A stretch of DNA of 64,000 nt from Stenotrophomonas maltophilia (GCA_900113425.1 FOZF01000002.1:62001-126000); one strand, 5' to 3'. Counted from the first letter of the stretch, positions 1 through 8,609 are shown. A program made the numbers and translations. The notes: generated by a model not told the origin, from the sequence alone.

Positions 1-1176
1 CACGTAGCTGCCATGCACGTGATAGCCGCTGTGGGCGATCATCAGCCCCAGCTCATGCAGGCGTGCGGCCCAGCCGAGCATGCGGGCATCGTCAGCGTCC
101 AGCTTCCAGCGTTCCTGTACCTGCTCCAGCAGCGACAGCGCGGTGTCCTGCACGCGGTCGGCCTGGACGGTGTCGATGCCGTAACGGTGGATGAGCGCAG
201 CGACCGATTCGTCGCGCAGGTCGTTCTCGCCGGCACGGCCGACGATGTCGTATAGGATGCCTTCGCGCATCGCGGCCTTGCTGACCAGCAGCTTCTGCAG
301 GCCCAGCGCCTGGAAGGCCGCCTCCAGCACCAGGATGCCGCCAGCGATGATCGGGCGGCGGTCACTGGACAGGCCGGGCAGCACGATGTCGTCGATCTTC
401 TTGGCCTTGAGCAGCTCGTCGCGCAGCTGTGGCAGGGCTTCGGCGGTGATCGCCCCCTTGCTCAGCTTCATCGTCGCGCAGATCTCGCTGATCGCCTTGT
501 GGGTGCCCGAAGAACCCAGTGCCTCCTGCCAGCCCAGCGCACGGTACTTGCTGGCGAAGGGCTGGAACTCGCGACCGATCTCGGCCAGTGCATCCTTCCA
601 GCGCTTCTTGCTGAGCTTGCCGCCCGGGAAGAAGCGGCGGGTGCTGGCAATGCAGCCCGCCTGCAGGCTTTCGCGCTCCAGGGTCTGCATGCCCATGCCG
701 ATGATGAACTCGGTCGAGCCACCGCCGATGTCGATCACCAGCCGGCGCTCGCCCGGTTTGGGCGGCTGGGCATGGGCGACGCCCAGGTAGATCAGGCGTG
801 CCTCCTCGCGGCCGCTCACCACTTCGATGGCATGTCCCAGCGCGGTTTCGGCGGGAACCAGGAACGACTGCGGTGAACGCAGCTGGCGCACGGTATTGGT
901 GGCCAGTGCACGCACGCGGTGCGACGGGACATTGCGGATGCGCTGGCCGAAGCGGGCCAGGCATTCCAGTGCGCGTTGCCGTGCCGCGGCCGACAGGCCC
1001 CCTTTGCCATCCAGACCGTCGGCCATGCGCACGGTTTCGCGCAGGCGGTCGATCACCCGCAGCTGGCCGAGCGTGTAGCGCGCGATGACCATGTGGAAAC
1101 TGTTGGAGCCAAGGTCGATGGCGGCCAGCAGGTCGCCATCCTGCAGTGCGGGCGGAGTCGTGGTGGTATGCGGCAT
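1..1176 (-). CDS. ppx: Exopolyphosphatase (Ppx/GppA family), 3' end cut by window edge
   Basis: Releases terminal phosphate from inorganic polyphosphate; ASKHA-fold cytosolic enzyme. The N-terminal phosphate-1 motif DLGSNSFHM is at residues 21-29 and the second glycine motif DIGGGSTE at 149-156, both typical of Ppx/GppA. 392 codons are visible without a stop; the family is usually about 500 residues, so the C-terminal HD-like part lies beyond the left edge. The ATG at 1176 follows the ppk terminus in the same direction, and polyphosphate synthesis (ppk) and hydrolysis (ppx) are classic neighbours. The 332-bp gap from ppk holds three repeat elements. A GppA activity cannot be excluded from sequence alone. 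Confidence 0.93.
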   Translation of the reverse strand, partial: MPHTTTTPPALQDGDLLAAIDLGSNSFHMVIARYTLGQLRVIDRLRETVRMADGLDGKGGLSAAARQRALECLARFGQRIRNVPSHRVRALATNTVRQLRSPQSFLVPAETALGHAIEVVSGREEARLIYLGVAHAQPPKPGERRLVIDIGGGSTEFIIGMGMQTLERESLQAGCIASTRRFFPGGKLSKKRWKDALAEIGREFQPFASKYRALGWQEALGSSGTHKAISEICATMKLSKGAITAEALPQLRDELLKAKKIDDIVLPGLSSDRRPIIAGGILVLEAAFQALGLQKLLVSKAAMREGILYDIVGRAGENDLRDESVAALIHRYGIDTVQADRVQDTALSLLEQVQERWKLDADDARMLGWAARLHELGLMIAHSGYHVHGSYV

Positions 1177-1247
1177 GGGCGAATGTTAGCCGAAGGGGCG
1201 GTGTGCTCGTCACCGCGCGGCCTTCACATTTTGTCGGGGGGCGTTCG

Positions 1248-1270
1248 GTAGTGCCGGCCGCTGGCCGGCA
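1248..1270 (+). repeat. SMAG-type REP palindrome
   Basis: GTAG followed by an inverted repeat (GTGCCGGCC / GGCCGGCA with a short centre). SMAG elements (GTAG-ended palindromes) are dispersed in intergenic DNA of S. maltophilia. It lies just upstream of ppx. Confidence 0.75.
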
Positions 1271-1310
1271 AGGTCAACGTCAACGTCAAAAGCGGGTTTT
1301 CTGAGGGATG

Positions 1311-1410
1311 GCGGGGTGGGTCCGGTTGAGGGGGACGCCGTAAACCCATCCATGGGGGCTTGGTCGCGGCATCCATGCCGCTCACACCCCCTCAACCGGA
1401 CCCACCCCGC
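1311..1410. repeat. Large inverted repeat element with 24-bp perfect arms
   Basis: Arms 1311-1334 and 1387-1410 are exact reverse complements. The 52-bp centre contains a second near-palindrome at 1366-1381 (GCGGCAT/ATGCCGC, 2-nt loop). No gene is visible in 1177-1508; the gap is filled by this element and two SMAG-like palindromes. It resembles dispersed intergenic repeats of Xanthomonadaceae, but copy number cannot be checked here. Confidence 0.8.
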
Positions 1411-1480
1411 CTTCGACAGTTGGCCGCGGTCTGCCGGAACGACACGGGCTCTGACCCCGGTGTTCTACATTGGACGCATT

Positions 1481-1504
1481 GTGCCGACCAAGGCCGGCAC
1501 CTAC
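1481..1504 (-). repeat. SMAG-type palindrome near the ppk 3' end
   Basis: Read on the minus strand it starts GTAGGTGCCGGCC and closes with GGTCGGCAC, the SMAG layout. A flanking CTCTGACCC (1449-1457) / GGGTCAGAG (1506-1514) inverted repeat encloses it, and the second arm overlaps the ppk stop codon. It probably stabilises or ends the ppk transcript. Confidence 0.6.
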
Positions 1505-1508
1505 CGGG

Positions 1509-3596
1509 TCAGAGACCCTGCATCAACGCCATCTGCGCCGAATGCGGGGCCTCGTCGTGGGCCGGGGCACGTTTGTGGTAGATGCCATCGGCATCCAGTT
1601 CCCAGGCATTGAGGTTGTCGTCCAGGTAGTTCTGCAGGACTTCGCGGTAGACCCGCTTGGCCAGCATCGGATCCAGGATCGGGAAGCAGGTCTCGACCCG
1701 CCGCAGCAGGTTGCGCTCCAGCCAGTCGGCGCTCGCGCAGTACAGTTCGGGCGCACCATCGTTGCCGAACCAGTAGACCCGGCTGTGTTCCAGGAAGCGG
1801 CCGACGATGGAGCGGACACGGATGTTGTCGGAGACGCCCGGGACGCCGGGACGCAGAGTGCAGGCACCACGGATGATCAGGTCGATCTGCACTCCGGCCT
1901 GCGAGGCGGCGTACAGCGCGCGGATCACCTGGGCCTCGTTGAGGGCGTTCATCTTGGCGATGATCCGTGCCGGACGGCCCGCGGCCGCGATGCGCGTCTC
2001 GCGCTCGATCCGCGCCAGGATGCCGGTATGCAGGGTGAAGGGCGACTGCAGCAGGCGCTTGAGCTTCATCTTCGAGGCCAGCCCGGACAGCTGCTGGAAC
2101 AGCAGGTGCACGTCATTGCCGATGTCCGCGTCGGCGGTGATCAGGCTGATGTCGGTGTACGCGCGCGCCGTACCGCTGTGGTAGTTGCCGGTGCCCAGGT
2201 GCACGTAACGGCGCAGCTTGCGGCCTTCGCGACGCACGATCAGCAGCATCTTGGCGTGGGTCTTGTAGCCGACCACGCCGTACACCACCTGTACGCCGGC
2301 TTCCTGCAGGCGATCGGCCAGCCCGAGGTTGGCCTCTTCGTCGAAGCGCGCGCGCAGCTCGACCACCACGGTCACATCCTTGCCGGCACGCGCAGCCTGG
2401 ATCAGCGCATCGACGATCAGCGAATCCTTGCCCGTGCGGTACAGGGTCTGCTTGATCGCCAGCACGTTCGGGTCCAGTGCCGCCTGGCGGATCAGGTCGA
2501 GCACCGCAGCGAACGCATCGAAGGGATGGTGCAGCAGCAGGTCCTGGCGCGCCACGGTCTCGAAGATGCCGTCGGTGTCGCGCAGCGTGCGCGGCGTCAT
2601 CGGCGGATACTTCAGGTCCGGCTGCGCGATGAGGTCGTACAGCTGGATGATGCGGTTGAGGTTGACCGGGCCGTCGATGCGATACACCGCGTTCTCGGTC
2701 AGGCCGAAGTTCTGCAGCAGGGTACGCACGATCTCGCGCGGCATGTCATGGGCGATTTCCAGCCGCACCGCCGGCCGGTAGCCGCGGTCGACCAGTTCAT
2801 CGCGCAGTGCCAGCGCCAGGTTCTCCACTTCCTCCTCATCCACCACCAGCTCGGAATTGCGGGTCACGCGGAACTGGTAGGCGCCCTGGACCTCCATGCC
2901 CGGGAACAGTTCATCCACGAAGGTGGACAGCACCGAGGACAGGAACACGAAGTTCTGCGAGCCACCGAGTTTCTCCGGCAGCTGGATGATGCGCGGCAGC
3001 GAGCGTGGTGCGCGCACGATGGCCAGGTGGCCGGCGCGGCCGAAGGCATCGGTGCCCTTCAGCACGACGACGATGTTCAGCGACTTGTTGAGGATCTTCG
3101 GGAACGGATGCACCGGATCCAGGCCCAGCGGCGACAGCACCGGCATGATCTCGTTGCGGAAGTAGGCCCGCAGCCAGCGCTTCTGCCGGTGGTTCCACGA
3201 ATGGCGGCCGAGCACGCCGATGCCGGCCTCCATCAGGGCCGGGCGCAGCGTCTCGTTCCAGCAGCGGTACTGCTGGTCCACCAGCTCGGCGGCGCGTTCA
3301 TGGATGGCGTTGAGGATGGCCTGCGGACTCATCCCGTCCGGAGCCGGCGGCAGGCCGTATTCCTGCGCGTGGCGGACGGCCGCGGCCCGGATCTCGAAGA
3401 ACTCGTCGAGGTTGGTGCAGGAGATGCACATGAAGCGCAGGCGCTCCAGCAGGGGCACCTGCGGGTCCATGGCCTGGGCCAGCACGCGGAAGTTGAAATC
3501 CAGCTGCGACAGTTCGCGGTTGATGTACAGCGCCGGATCGCGCAGCGGATCGTTGTCCGGGCTCACGGGGAGAGGGAGGGATCCGAGGCTGCTCAT
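1509..3596 (-). CDS. ppk: Polyphosphate kinase 1
   Basis: Reversible transfer of the ATP gamma-phosphate onto polyphosphate. The 695-residue product matches the usual PPK1 size. The conserved phospholipase-D-like C-terminal half carries the two histidines used in catalysis: H447 in YKTHAK (autophosphorylated) and H466 in HLGTGN. The N-terminal start MSSLGSLPLPV is directly followed by the PPK1 N domain (NRELSQLDFNFRV). It starts 4 bp after the phoR stop, so it is almost certainly co-transcribed with phoBR, tying polyphosphate formation to phosphate starvation. Confidence 0.97.
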   Translation of the reverse strand: MSSLGSLPLPVSPDNDPLRDPALYINRELSQLDFNFRVLAQAMDPQVPLLERLRFMCISCTNLDEFFEIRAAAVRHAQEYGLPPAPDGMSPQAILNAIHERAAELVDQQYRCWNETLRPALMEAGIGVLGRHSWNHRQKRWLRAYFRNEIMPVLSPLGLDPVHPFPKILNKSLNIVVVLKGTDAFGRAGHLAIVRAPRSLPRIIQLPEKLGGSQNFVFLSSVLSTFVDELFPGMEVQGAYQFRVTRNSELVVDEEEVENLALALRDELVDRGYRPAVRLEIAHDMPREIVRTLLQNFGLTENAVYRIDGPVNLNRIIQLYDLIAQPDLKYPPMTPRTLRDTDGIFETVARQDLLLHHPFDAFAAVLDLIRQAALDPNVLAIKQTLYRTGKDSLIVDALIQAARAGKDVTVVVELRARFDEEANLGLADRLQEAGVQVVYGVVGYKTHAKMLLIVRREGRKLRRYVHLGTGNYHSGTARAYTDISLITADADIGNDVHLLFQQLSGLASKMKLKRLLQSPFTLHTGILARIERETRIAAAGRPARIIAKMNALNEAQVIRALYAASQAGVQIDLIIRGACTLRPGVPGVSDNIRVRSIVGRFLEHSRVYWFGNDGAPELYCASADWLERNLLRRVETCFPILDPMLAKRVYREVLQNYLDDNLNAWELDADGIYHKRAPAHDEAPHSAQMALMQGL

Positions 3597-3600
3597 GGCT

Positions 3601-4929
3601 TCATTCTTCGACGGAGGTCAGGGGGGCGGACTCGCGCGGGCGCACGTGGTCGGCATCGAAATGACAGGAGAACACCGATCCTTTGCCGACCTCGCTTTCG
3701 ATCTCCAGCCGCGCATGGTGCAGGCCGAGGATGTGCTTGACGATGGACAGGCCGAGGCCGGTGCCGCCGCTCTCGCGCGAGCGGCTGCTGGAAACGCGGT
3801 AGAAGCGCTCGGTCAGCCGCGGCAGGTGGGTCGCCGGGATGCCATAGCCGGTATCGCGCACCGCCAGCACCGCGCCGTCGCCTTCGCGACGGAACTCGAC
3901 GGTGATGCGGCCGTCGGCGGGCGTGTAGCGCACCGCATTGGTGACCAGATTGGAGAAGGCGCTGTGCAGCTCCTTGGTCGAGCCCTGCAGGTCGACGCCG
4001 GCAAGGTCCTCGATGCTGATCTGGTGGCGACCCTGGCTGTGGGCCTCGGCTTCGCGACGCAGCGTGGCCAGCATCGGCTGCATGGCCACGACTTCCTCTT
4101 CGGTATGCTCCTGCGACTCCAGCCGCGACAGGGTCAGCAGGTCTTCCACCAGCTGGGCCATGCGCTGGCTCTGCTTGCGCATCTCTTCAAGCATCGGGCC
4201 GGTGCCGGGGAAATCCTCCGGATCCATCATGTCCAGGTAGCCGTGAACCACGGTGAGAGGGGTGCGCAGCTCATGTGAGACATTGGCGACGAAATCGCGG
4301 CGGACCTGCTCCAGGCGCAGCAGCTTGCTGACATCACGGGCGATCAGCAGCCAGTAGTCCGACGAATACGGAATCAGACGAAGGTTGAGGCGGATCGCTG
4401 GATCGACCGGCGAGGGCACGTCCAGGATCGGCTCGGCGTTGCGACCGCCGGCCAGCCAGTGGGCCAGCGGCATCGGCTGCAACCGCTCGACAAGGGCCTC
4501 GCCCAGGTCGCCCGGGTGGTGCAGGCCAAGCAGGGCGGTGGCCGCTTCGTTGAACCACTGCACGCGCTGGCTGTTGCGGTCGAGCACCACCACTGCGTCA
4601 GGCAGCGCGGCGGCCGCGGCGCGGTAGCTGCGCAGCATGTCCAGCAAACGCCGCTTGCGTACGCGCATTTCGACCTGGTTGCGGTACAGCAGGCGATCCA
4701 GTTCATTCCACACGCCGGTGCCTTCGGCGGTGTCCCAGCGCTGGCGTGCGGTCAGCCGGCGCAGCACGCTGCGCAATCGCCAGTAATGCCAGGCCAGCGT
4801 CGCCAGCGCGCCCAGTGCCACGCACAACCACAGATGGCCCGTGAACCATCCCACCAGTCCGGCGAACAGCAGTACCGCGGCGACGGTAGCCAGCGTCTTC
4901 AACCAGGCAGAGCGGATGTGGCGGGGCAT
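3601..4929 (-). CDS. phoR: Phosphate regulon sensor histidine kinase PhoR
   Basis: Membrane kinase that phosphorylates PhoB when phosphate is scarce. Two short N-terminal hydrophobic segments (about residues 10-30 and 32-50) are followed by a PAS-like region, the H-box VSHELRTPL (H219 from this start), the N-box NLVTNAVRYTP, and G-boxes DTGYGIP and GTGLGL. A longer TTG-initiated frame from 4974 exists, but the ATG at 4929 puts the first membrane helix at the N-terminus as in E. coli PhoR; 442 residues against 431 there. It lies 106 bp after phoB and 4 bp before ppk. Confidence 0.95.
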   Translation of the reverse strand: MPRHIRSAWLKTLATVAAVLLFAGLVGWFTGHLWLCVALGALATLAWHYWRLRSVLRRLTARQRWDTAEGTGVWNELDRLLYRNQVEMRVRKRRLLDMLRSYRAAAAALPDAVVVLDRNSQRVQWFNEAATALLGLHHPGDLGEALVERLQPMPLAHWLAGGRNAEPILDVPSPVDPAIRLNLRLIPYSSDYWLLIARDVSKLLRLEQVRRDFVANVSHELRTPLTVVHGYLDMMDPEDFPGTGPMLEEMRKQSQRMAQLVEDLLTLSRLESQEHTEEEVVAMQPMLATLRREAEAHSQGRHQISIEDLAGVDLQGSTKELHSAFSNLVTNAVRYTPADGRITVEFRREGDGAVLAVRDTGYGIPATHLPRLTERFYRVSSSRSRESGGTGLGLSIVKHILGLHHARLEIESEVGKGSVFSCHFDADHVRPRESAPLTSVEE

Positions 4930-5035
4930 TGCGGTCTCGTCGATGAGGTGCGGTGGTTCACTGGGATGAACCAAGGGTTATAGCAGAGTTGCCGGCATCG
5001 GCACCCGCGGGTGCGCGATGCCGGCACGACGGGAC

Positions 5036-5725
5036 TCAGGTGGCGGTCGAGAAGCGGTAACCCGCGCCGCGCACGGTCTGCACCATGTTCTCGGCATTGA
5101 ACGGTTCCAGCGTCTTGCGCAGGCGGCGGATGTGCACGTCGATGGTGCGCTCCTCCACGTACACACTGCCGCCCCACACGTGGTCCAGCAGCTGGGCGCG
5201 GGTGTACACGCGCTCGGGGTGGGTCATGAAGAAGTGCAGCAGGCGGTACTCGGTCGGGCCGATCGGCACCGGCTGTTCGTTGGCGAACACGCGATGCGCG
5301 GCACCATCGATGCGGATCGGACCGACCGCCACGCTGCCGTCCTCGTCGTCCTCGCGGGCGCGGCGCATGACCGCACGGATGCGGGCCAGCAGTTCCCGGG
5401 CCGAGAACGGCTTGACCACGTAATCGTCGACGCCGGCTTCCAGGCCGCCGACACGGTCGTTCTCCTCGCCACGCGCGGTCAGCATGATGATCGGCACCTC
5501 GCGGGTCAGCGTCTCCTTGCGCCAGCGGCGCGCCAGGTCCAGGCCGCTGGTGCCGGGCAGCATCCAGTCCAGCAGGATCAGGTCGGGAACACGGTCGGCG
5601 ATCGCGGTCTGGGCTTCGCGGGCATCACCGGCGTGAACCGGCTCGTAGTCACCCTTGCGCAGGGCGAAGGCGACCATTTCGCGGATCGCGGGCTCGTCAT
5701 CGACGATCAGGATACGTTTCTGCAC
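5036..5725 (-). CDS. phoB: Phosphate regulon response regulator PhoB
   Basis: OmpR/PhoB-class transcription activator of Pho genes. The receiver domain has acidic residues D9-D10, phosphoacceptor D53 (LLDWMLPG) and K105 (VVKPF). The winged-helix effector domain spans about 130-229, ending RGAGYRFS. At 229 residues it is the size of E. coli PhoB. First gene of phoB-phoR-ppk(-ppx), preceded by a Pho box, so likely autoregulated. Confidence 0.97.
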   Translation of the reverse strand: MQKRILIVDDEPAIREMVAFALRKGDYEPVHAGDAREAQTAIADRVPDLILLDWMLPGTSGLDLARRWRKETLTREVPIIMLTARGEENDRVGGLEAGVDDYVVKPFSARELLARIRAVMRRAREDDEDGSVAVGPIRIDGAAHRVFANEQPVPIGPTEYRLLHFFMTHPERVYTRAQLLDHVWGGSVYVEERTIDVHIRRLRKTLEPFNAENMVQTVRGAGYRFSTAT

Positions 5726-5777
5726 GAGGGCACCGTAGGGCTCGGTTACTGGACTGGTGCCAGTAGACTACGGTTTG

Positions 5778-5795
5778 ATGACATGTTTGTGACTA
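5778..5795 (-). promoter_or_regulatory. Pho box upstream of phoB
   Basis: On the minus strand two 7-mers, TAGTCAC and ATGTCAT, are separated by AAAC. This fits the PhoB site rule of CTGTCAT-like repeats with a 4-bp AT-rich spacer (11-bp period). It sits 53 bp before the phoB ATG, in the 116-bp gap after bepA. A -10-like TAGTCT follows 7 nt downstream. Confidence 0.7.
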
Positions 5796-5841
5796 TCGGG
5801 CCGGAACCGCTCCCGATTGCCACGGACCGGTCATGCAGCGC

Positions 5842-7542
5842 TCAGCGGCGGTCCAGGTCGGGGTCCTGCACGCCCTGCCGGCGCAGTTCCAGCACGGTCG
5901 GGGTGATCGATTCGATGCGTGCATCGACCCGGGCGCGGCCTACATAGTCCAGCGCGGGATTGCGCTTGAGTGCCTGCAGCTGCATCAGCGCCTGCTCCGG
6001 CCGGCCGCTGAGGAAGGCGGCCTCGGCGTAGGCCTCGCTGGCACGGACGCTGTCCCCGGCCAGTTCGCTGGCCCGGGCGTAGCGCTGCTGGAACACCGGA
6101 TCGTTACCACTTTGCGACAGCAGCGGCCGCAGCATGGCCTGCGCGCGCTGCCCTGCCTCGCGGTTGCCCTGTTCGTTGAGGATCTCGGCGTAGGTCAGCG
6201 CGACGGGCCGGCTGTTGGGATGCTCGCGCAGCAGCTGCTCGAAACGGGCATTGGCCTGCGTGGCCTGGCCCGAGCGCGATTCGGCCTCGGCCAGGGCCAG
6301 GGCCACCCACAGGCTGTCCGGGTGGGCCTGCAGCAGGCCGTTCAGGGTCTGCCGCGCCTCGCCAGCACCGCTGCGGCCCCCCCGCATGACCGCCAGGGCC
6401 TGGCCGTAGCGCTGGGCATCGTTCAATCCACTCTTCTGGCGCTTGCCCAGGTCGGCGTACTCGCGCTCCACCTCGCCGGTGGAGTCGGCGCTGAGCACCC
6501 GCAACCGTTCGCGCGCCCAGCCGAAGTCGCCGCTGGGGCCCCGGCTGAGCTGGCCAACCGGCACCCGCAGCACGCTGCTTGGCAGCAGCGGGTTGCTGCC
6601 GCGCAGCAGCGGTTCGGACAGGGTCGGGTCGGCCGGGTCCACCCGTTCCCTGCGCTCGCCGCTGGGCGTGGTGGTGGTCAGCAGCACCGTGTCCTTCTTC
6701 ATCTGCTCGGCGCGCGCCTTCGCTTCGCTGATACGGGTGATGTTGACCGGGTGCGTGCGCAGGAACTCCGGCACGCTGTAGCCGCCCTCGTTGCCGCGCA
6801 TGGCCGTCGACATCCGCTCGAAGAAGCCGGCCATTGCATCCACGTCGTAACCGCTGCGTGACAGGGTGCGTATGCCCAGCCGATCGGCTTCCGATTCGTT
6901 GGAGCGGGTGTAGTTGATCTGCCGCTGCTGCATCAGGCCCATGCCCGAGCTGATCGCGGCCATGGTCGCATTGCCCGAGGAGGTGCTGTTGCTGGCCTGT
7001 GCCGCCACCACCGCCGCCAGCATGCCCAGCAGGATCGGGATCTGGTCGCGCTGGGCGCGCTCGACCCCGCGCAGCACGTGCTGCTGGGTGACGTGGGCGA
7101 TTTCGTGCGACAGCACCGCGGCAACCTCGTCTTCGCGTTCGGCCGTCAGCACCAGCCCGGCGTTGACCCCGATGTAGCCGCCCAGGGTCGCGAAGGCGTT
7201 GATCTGGCGGTCCTTCATCACGAAGAAGGTGTAGGGCTGGCGCGGCTGGTCGCTGTTGGACCCCAGGCGGGTGCCCATGGTCTGCAGCCAGTCGTTGACC
7301 AGCGGATCGTCCAGCAGGTAGCCATAGTTGCGCAGCTCGCGCAGCATCATCGCGCCGTACTCGGCCTGGCGGGCCGGGGTGAGCAGCTCGCCGGCCGAGG
7401 AGCCGATGTCGGGCAGCTTCTCCTGGGCCTGGGCCAGCGGCATGGCCAGGGCGAAGGTGACGGCGGTCGAAAGCAGCAGGGCTCGCAAGCGGGAGGTCCT
7501 CGGGCGGGGCGCGCCAAGCGTGGCAGGGCAGGGGGCAACCAT
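5842..7542 (-). CDS. bepA: M48 family periplasmic metalloprotease with TPR region, BepA-like
   Basis: Periplasmic zinc protease/chaperone that in E. coli promotes LptD and BAM assembly and degrades stalled outer-membrane proteins. An N-terminal signal peptide (hydrophobic stretch about 20-36, cleavage after AQA near 39), the zinc motif HEIAH at 146-150 and the downstream zinc ligand in NESEADRLG define an M48 protease. The C-terminal third is Ala/Leu-rich with TPR-type helices. The 566-residue length is longer than E. coli BepA (487). Same strand as phoB but with a 116-bp gap; divergent from grxC. Confidence 0.88.
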   Translation of the reverse strand: MVAPCPATLGAPRPRTSRLRALLLSTAVTFALAMPLAQAQEKLPDIGSSAGELLTPARQAEYGAMMLRELRNYGYLLDDPLVNDWLQTMGTRLGSNSDQPRQPYTFFVMKDRQINAFATLGGYIGVNAGLVLTAEREDEVAAVLSHEIAHVTQQHVLRGVERAQRDQIPILLGMLAAVVAAQASNSTSSGNATMAAISSGMGLMQQRQINYTRSNESEADRLGIRTLSRSGYDVDAMAGFFERMSTAMRGNEGGYSVPEFLRTHPVNITRISEAKARAEQMKKDTVLLTTTTPSGERRERVDPADPTLSEPLLRGSNPLLPSSVLRVPVGQLSRGPSGDFGWARERLRVLSADSTGEVEREYADLGKRQKSGLNDAQRYGQALAVMRGGRSGAGEARQTLNGLLQAHPDSLWVALALAEAESRSGQATQANARFEQLLREHPNSRPVALTYAEILNEQGNREAGQRAQAMLRPLLSQSGNDPVFQQRYARASELAGDSVRASEAYAEAAFLSGRPEQALMQLQALKRNPALDYVGRARVDARIESITPTVLELRRQGVQDPDLDRR

Positions 7543-7630
7543 TCGTTAATCCACAGTGTTGCGGTGGTGGCGTGGAAATTCCAGCGCACCGGTACCATAT
7601 GTAGACCGTCGATCCATCGTGGAGTTTCCC

Positions 7631-7921
7631 GTGACAGCCCAGACCGCCGGCGGTGCCCCCGCCATCACCATCTATTCCACTGCCGTCTGCCCGTACTGCG
7701 TGGCGGCCAAGAACTTCCTCAAGAGCAAGGGCCAGCAGTGGACCGAGGTCCGCATCGACCTGGACCCGGCCGAACGCGAGAAGATGATGGCGCTGACCCG
7801 CCGCACCAGCGTGCCGCAGATCTTCGTTGGCGACGTCCATGTCGGTGGCTATGACGACATGATGGCGCTGCACCGTGAAGGCAAGCTTGAACCGCTGCTG
7901 GCCGGGCAGGGCCAGGCATGA
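7631..7921 (+). CDS. grxC: Glutaredoxin 3 (GrxC type)
   Basis: Glutathione-dependent thiol-disulfide oxidoreductase. The dithiol active site CPYC follows the first beta strand (YSTAVCPYC); TSVPQIFVGDVHVGGYDD holds the cis-proline and glutathione-binding loop. The GTG at 7631, behind GGAG, is preferred because the in-frame extension to 7556 lacks family character; this gives 96 residues. The stop overlaps the next start as ATGA, so translation is coupled to the downstream gene. Confidence 0.92.
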   Translation: MTAQTAGGAPAITIYSTAVCPYCVAAKNFLKSKGQQWTEVRIDLDPAEREKMMALTRRTSVPQIFVGDVHVGGYDDMMALHREGKLEPLLAGQGQA

Positions 7922-8310
7922 GCGCGGCCGACGACGGCAGCAAGGACCGCATCGCCGAGTTCACCGCGTTCCGCAAGCGCATGAACGAGCGCATCCTGGG
8001 TGAGCCGAACCAGGTGGTGCGTCGGTTCTTCGCGCTGGATACGCAGACCTACCAGGCCGGCGCGCTGGATGTGAAGACCAAGGAGCTGCTGGGGCTGGTG
8101 GCCTCGATGGTGCTGCGCTGCGACGACTGCATCAGCTACCACGTGGCCCAGTGCAAGGAGGCCGGGGTGACCCGCGAGGAGTTCTTCGAGACCTTCTCGG
8201 TCGGCCTGGTGGTCGGCGGCTCGATCGTGATCCCGCACCTGCGCCGCGCGGTCGACTTCCTCGACCAGCTCGAAGGCGGTGCCGCCGCCCCGGAAGCCCA
8301 CGAGCACTGA
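7918..8310 (+). CDS. Carboxymuconolactone decarboxylase / AhpD-like protein
   Basis: 130-residue all-helical protein with the AhpD-type CxxC plus histidine motif (LRCDDCISYH) and the GVTREEFFETFSVGLVVGGS helix pair typical of the CMD family. Such proteins are often peroxidase-linked thiol oxidoreductases. Coupling to the glutaredoxin (ATGA overlap) supports a redox role rather than a decarboxylase. The true substrate is unknown. Confidence 0.85.
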   Translation: MSAADDGSKDRIAEFTAFRKRMNERILGEPNQVVRRFFALDTQTYQAGALDVKTKELLGLVASMVLRCDDCISYHVAQCKEAGVTREEFFETFSVGLVVGGSIVIPHLRRAVDFLDQLEGGAAAPEAHEH

Positions 8311-8317
8311 GGGTAAC

Positions 8318-8450
8318 GCCGGGCATGGCCCGGCGCTACCGGACTCGTGTCCGCCTGCGCTGGCGCCTTTCCCGCGATCTGGCAGTAGCGCCGGGCCATG
8401 CCCGGCGAATGACCGGACGCCCACCCGCCGGGCATGGCCCGGCGCTACCG
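8318..8450. repeat. Cluster of three SMAG REP palindromes
   Basis: Three copies of the GCCGGGCATGGCCCGGCGCTAC palindrome: 8318-8339 and 8428-8449 in one orientation, 8385-8408 (GTAGCGCC...) in the other. They fill the gap between the CMD-like gene and the isocitrate dehydrogenase leader and probably form the 3' end of the grxC operon transcript. Confidence 0.85.
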
Positions 8451-8460
8451 GAAATGCGCG

Positions 8461-8533
8461 GGCAATTCCGCCTGAGCCGGGACTGGGACCATGGTCTATT
8501 TGGGACCTCGGCCCCGGCTCAGGCATAATTGCC
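8461..8533. repeat. Long imperfect hairpin upstream of isocitrate dehydrogenase
   Basis: GGCAATT (8461-8467) pairs with AATTGCC (8527-8533), and the 11-mer 8471-8481 pairs with 8513-8523, separated by a symmetric 3x3 internal loop. This gives an 18-bp stem with a 31-nt loop. It is not a SMAG element. Role unknown: mRNA structure of the leader, or a terminator for the upstream unit. Confidence 0.7.
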
Positions 8534-8549
8534 GGTGAAACTTCCTTTG

Positions 8550-8586
8550 CGCCGGCGTTTCCGGGCACGTCCGGACGGCGTTTTTT
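8550..8586 (+). terminator. Terminator-like hairpin with T6 in the icd leader
   Basis: CGCCG (8550-8554) pairs with CGGCG (8576-8580), and TCCGG (8560-8564) with CCGGA (8571-8575), with a 5-nt bulge, directly followed by TTTTTT 8581-8586. It lies only 23 bp before the dehydrogenase ATG. It either ends upstream transcription or acts as an attenuator of the leader. Confidence 0.5.
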
Positions 8587-8609
8587 CCCCCTGTTCGGAA
8601 CATCGATCA

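Noticed and set aside
1470-3740. 756-residue open frame opposite ppk
   Set aside because: Antisense of a full-length ppk with both catalytic histidines.
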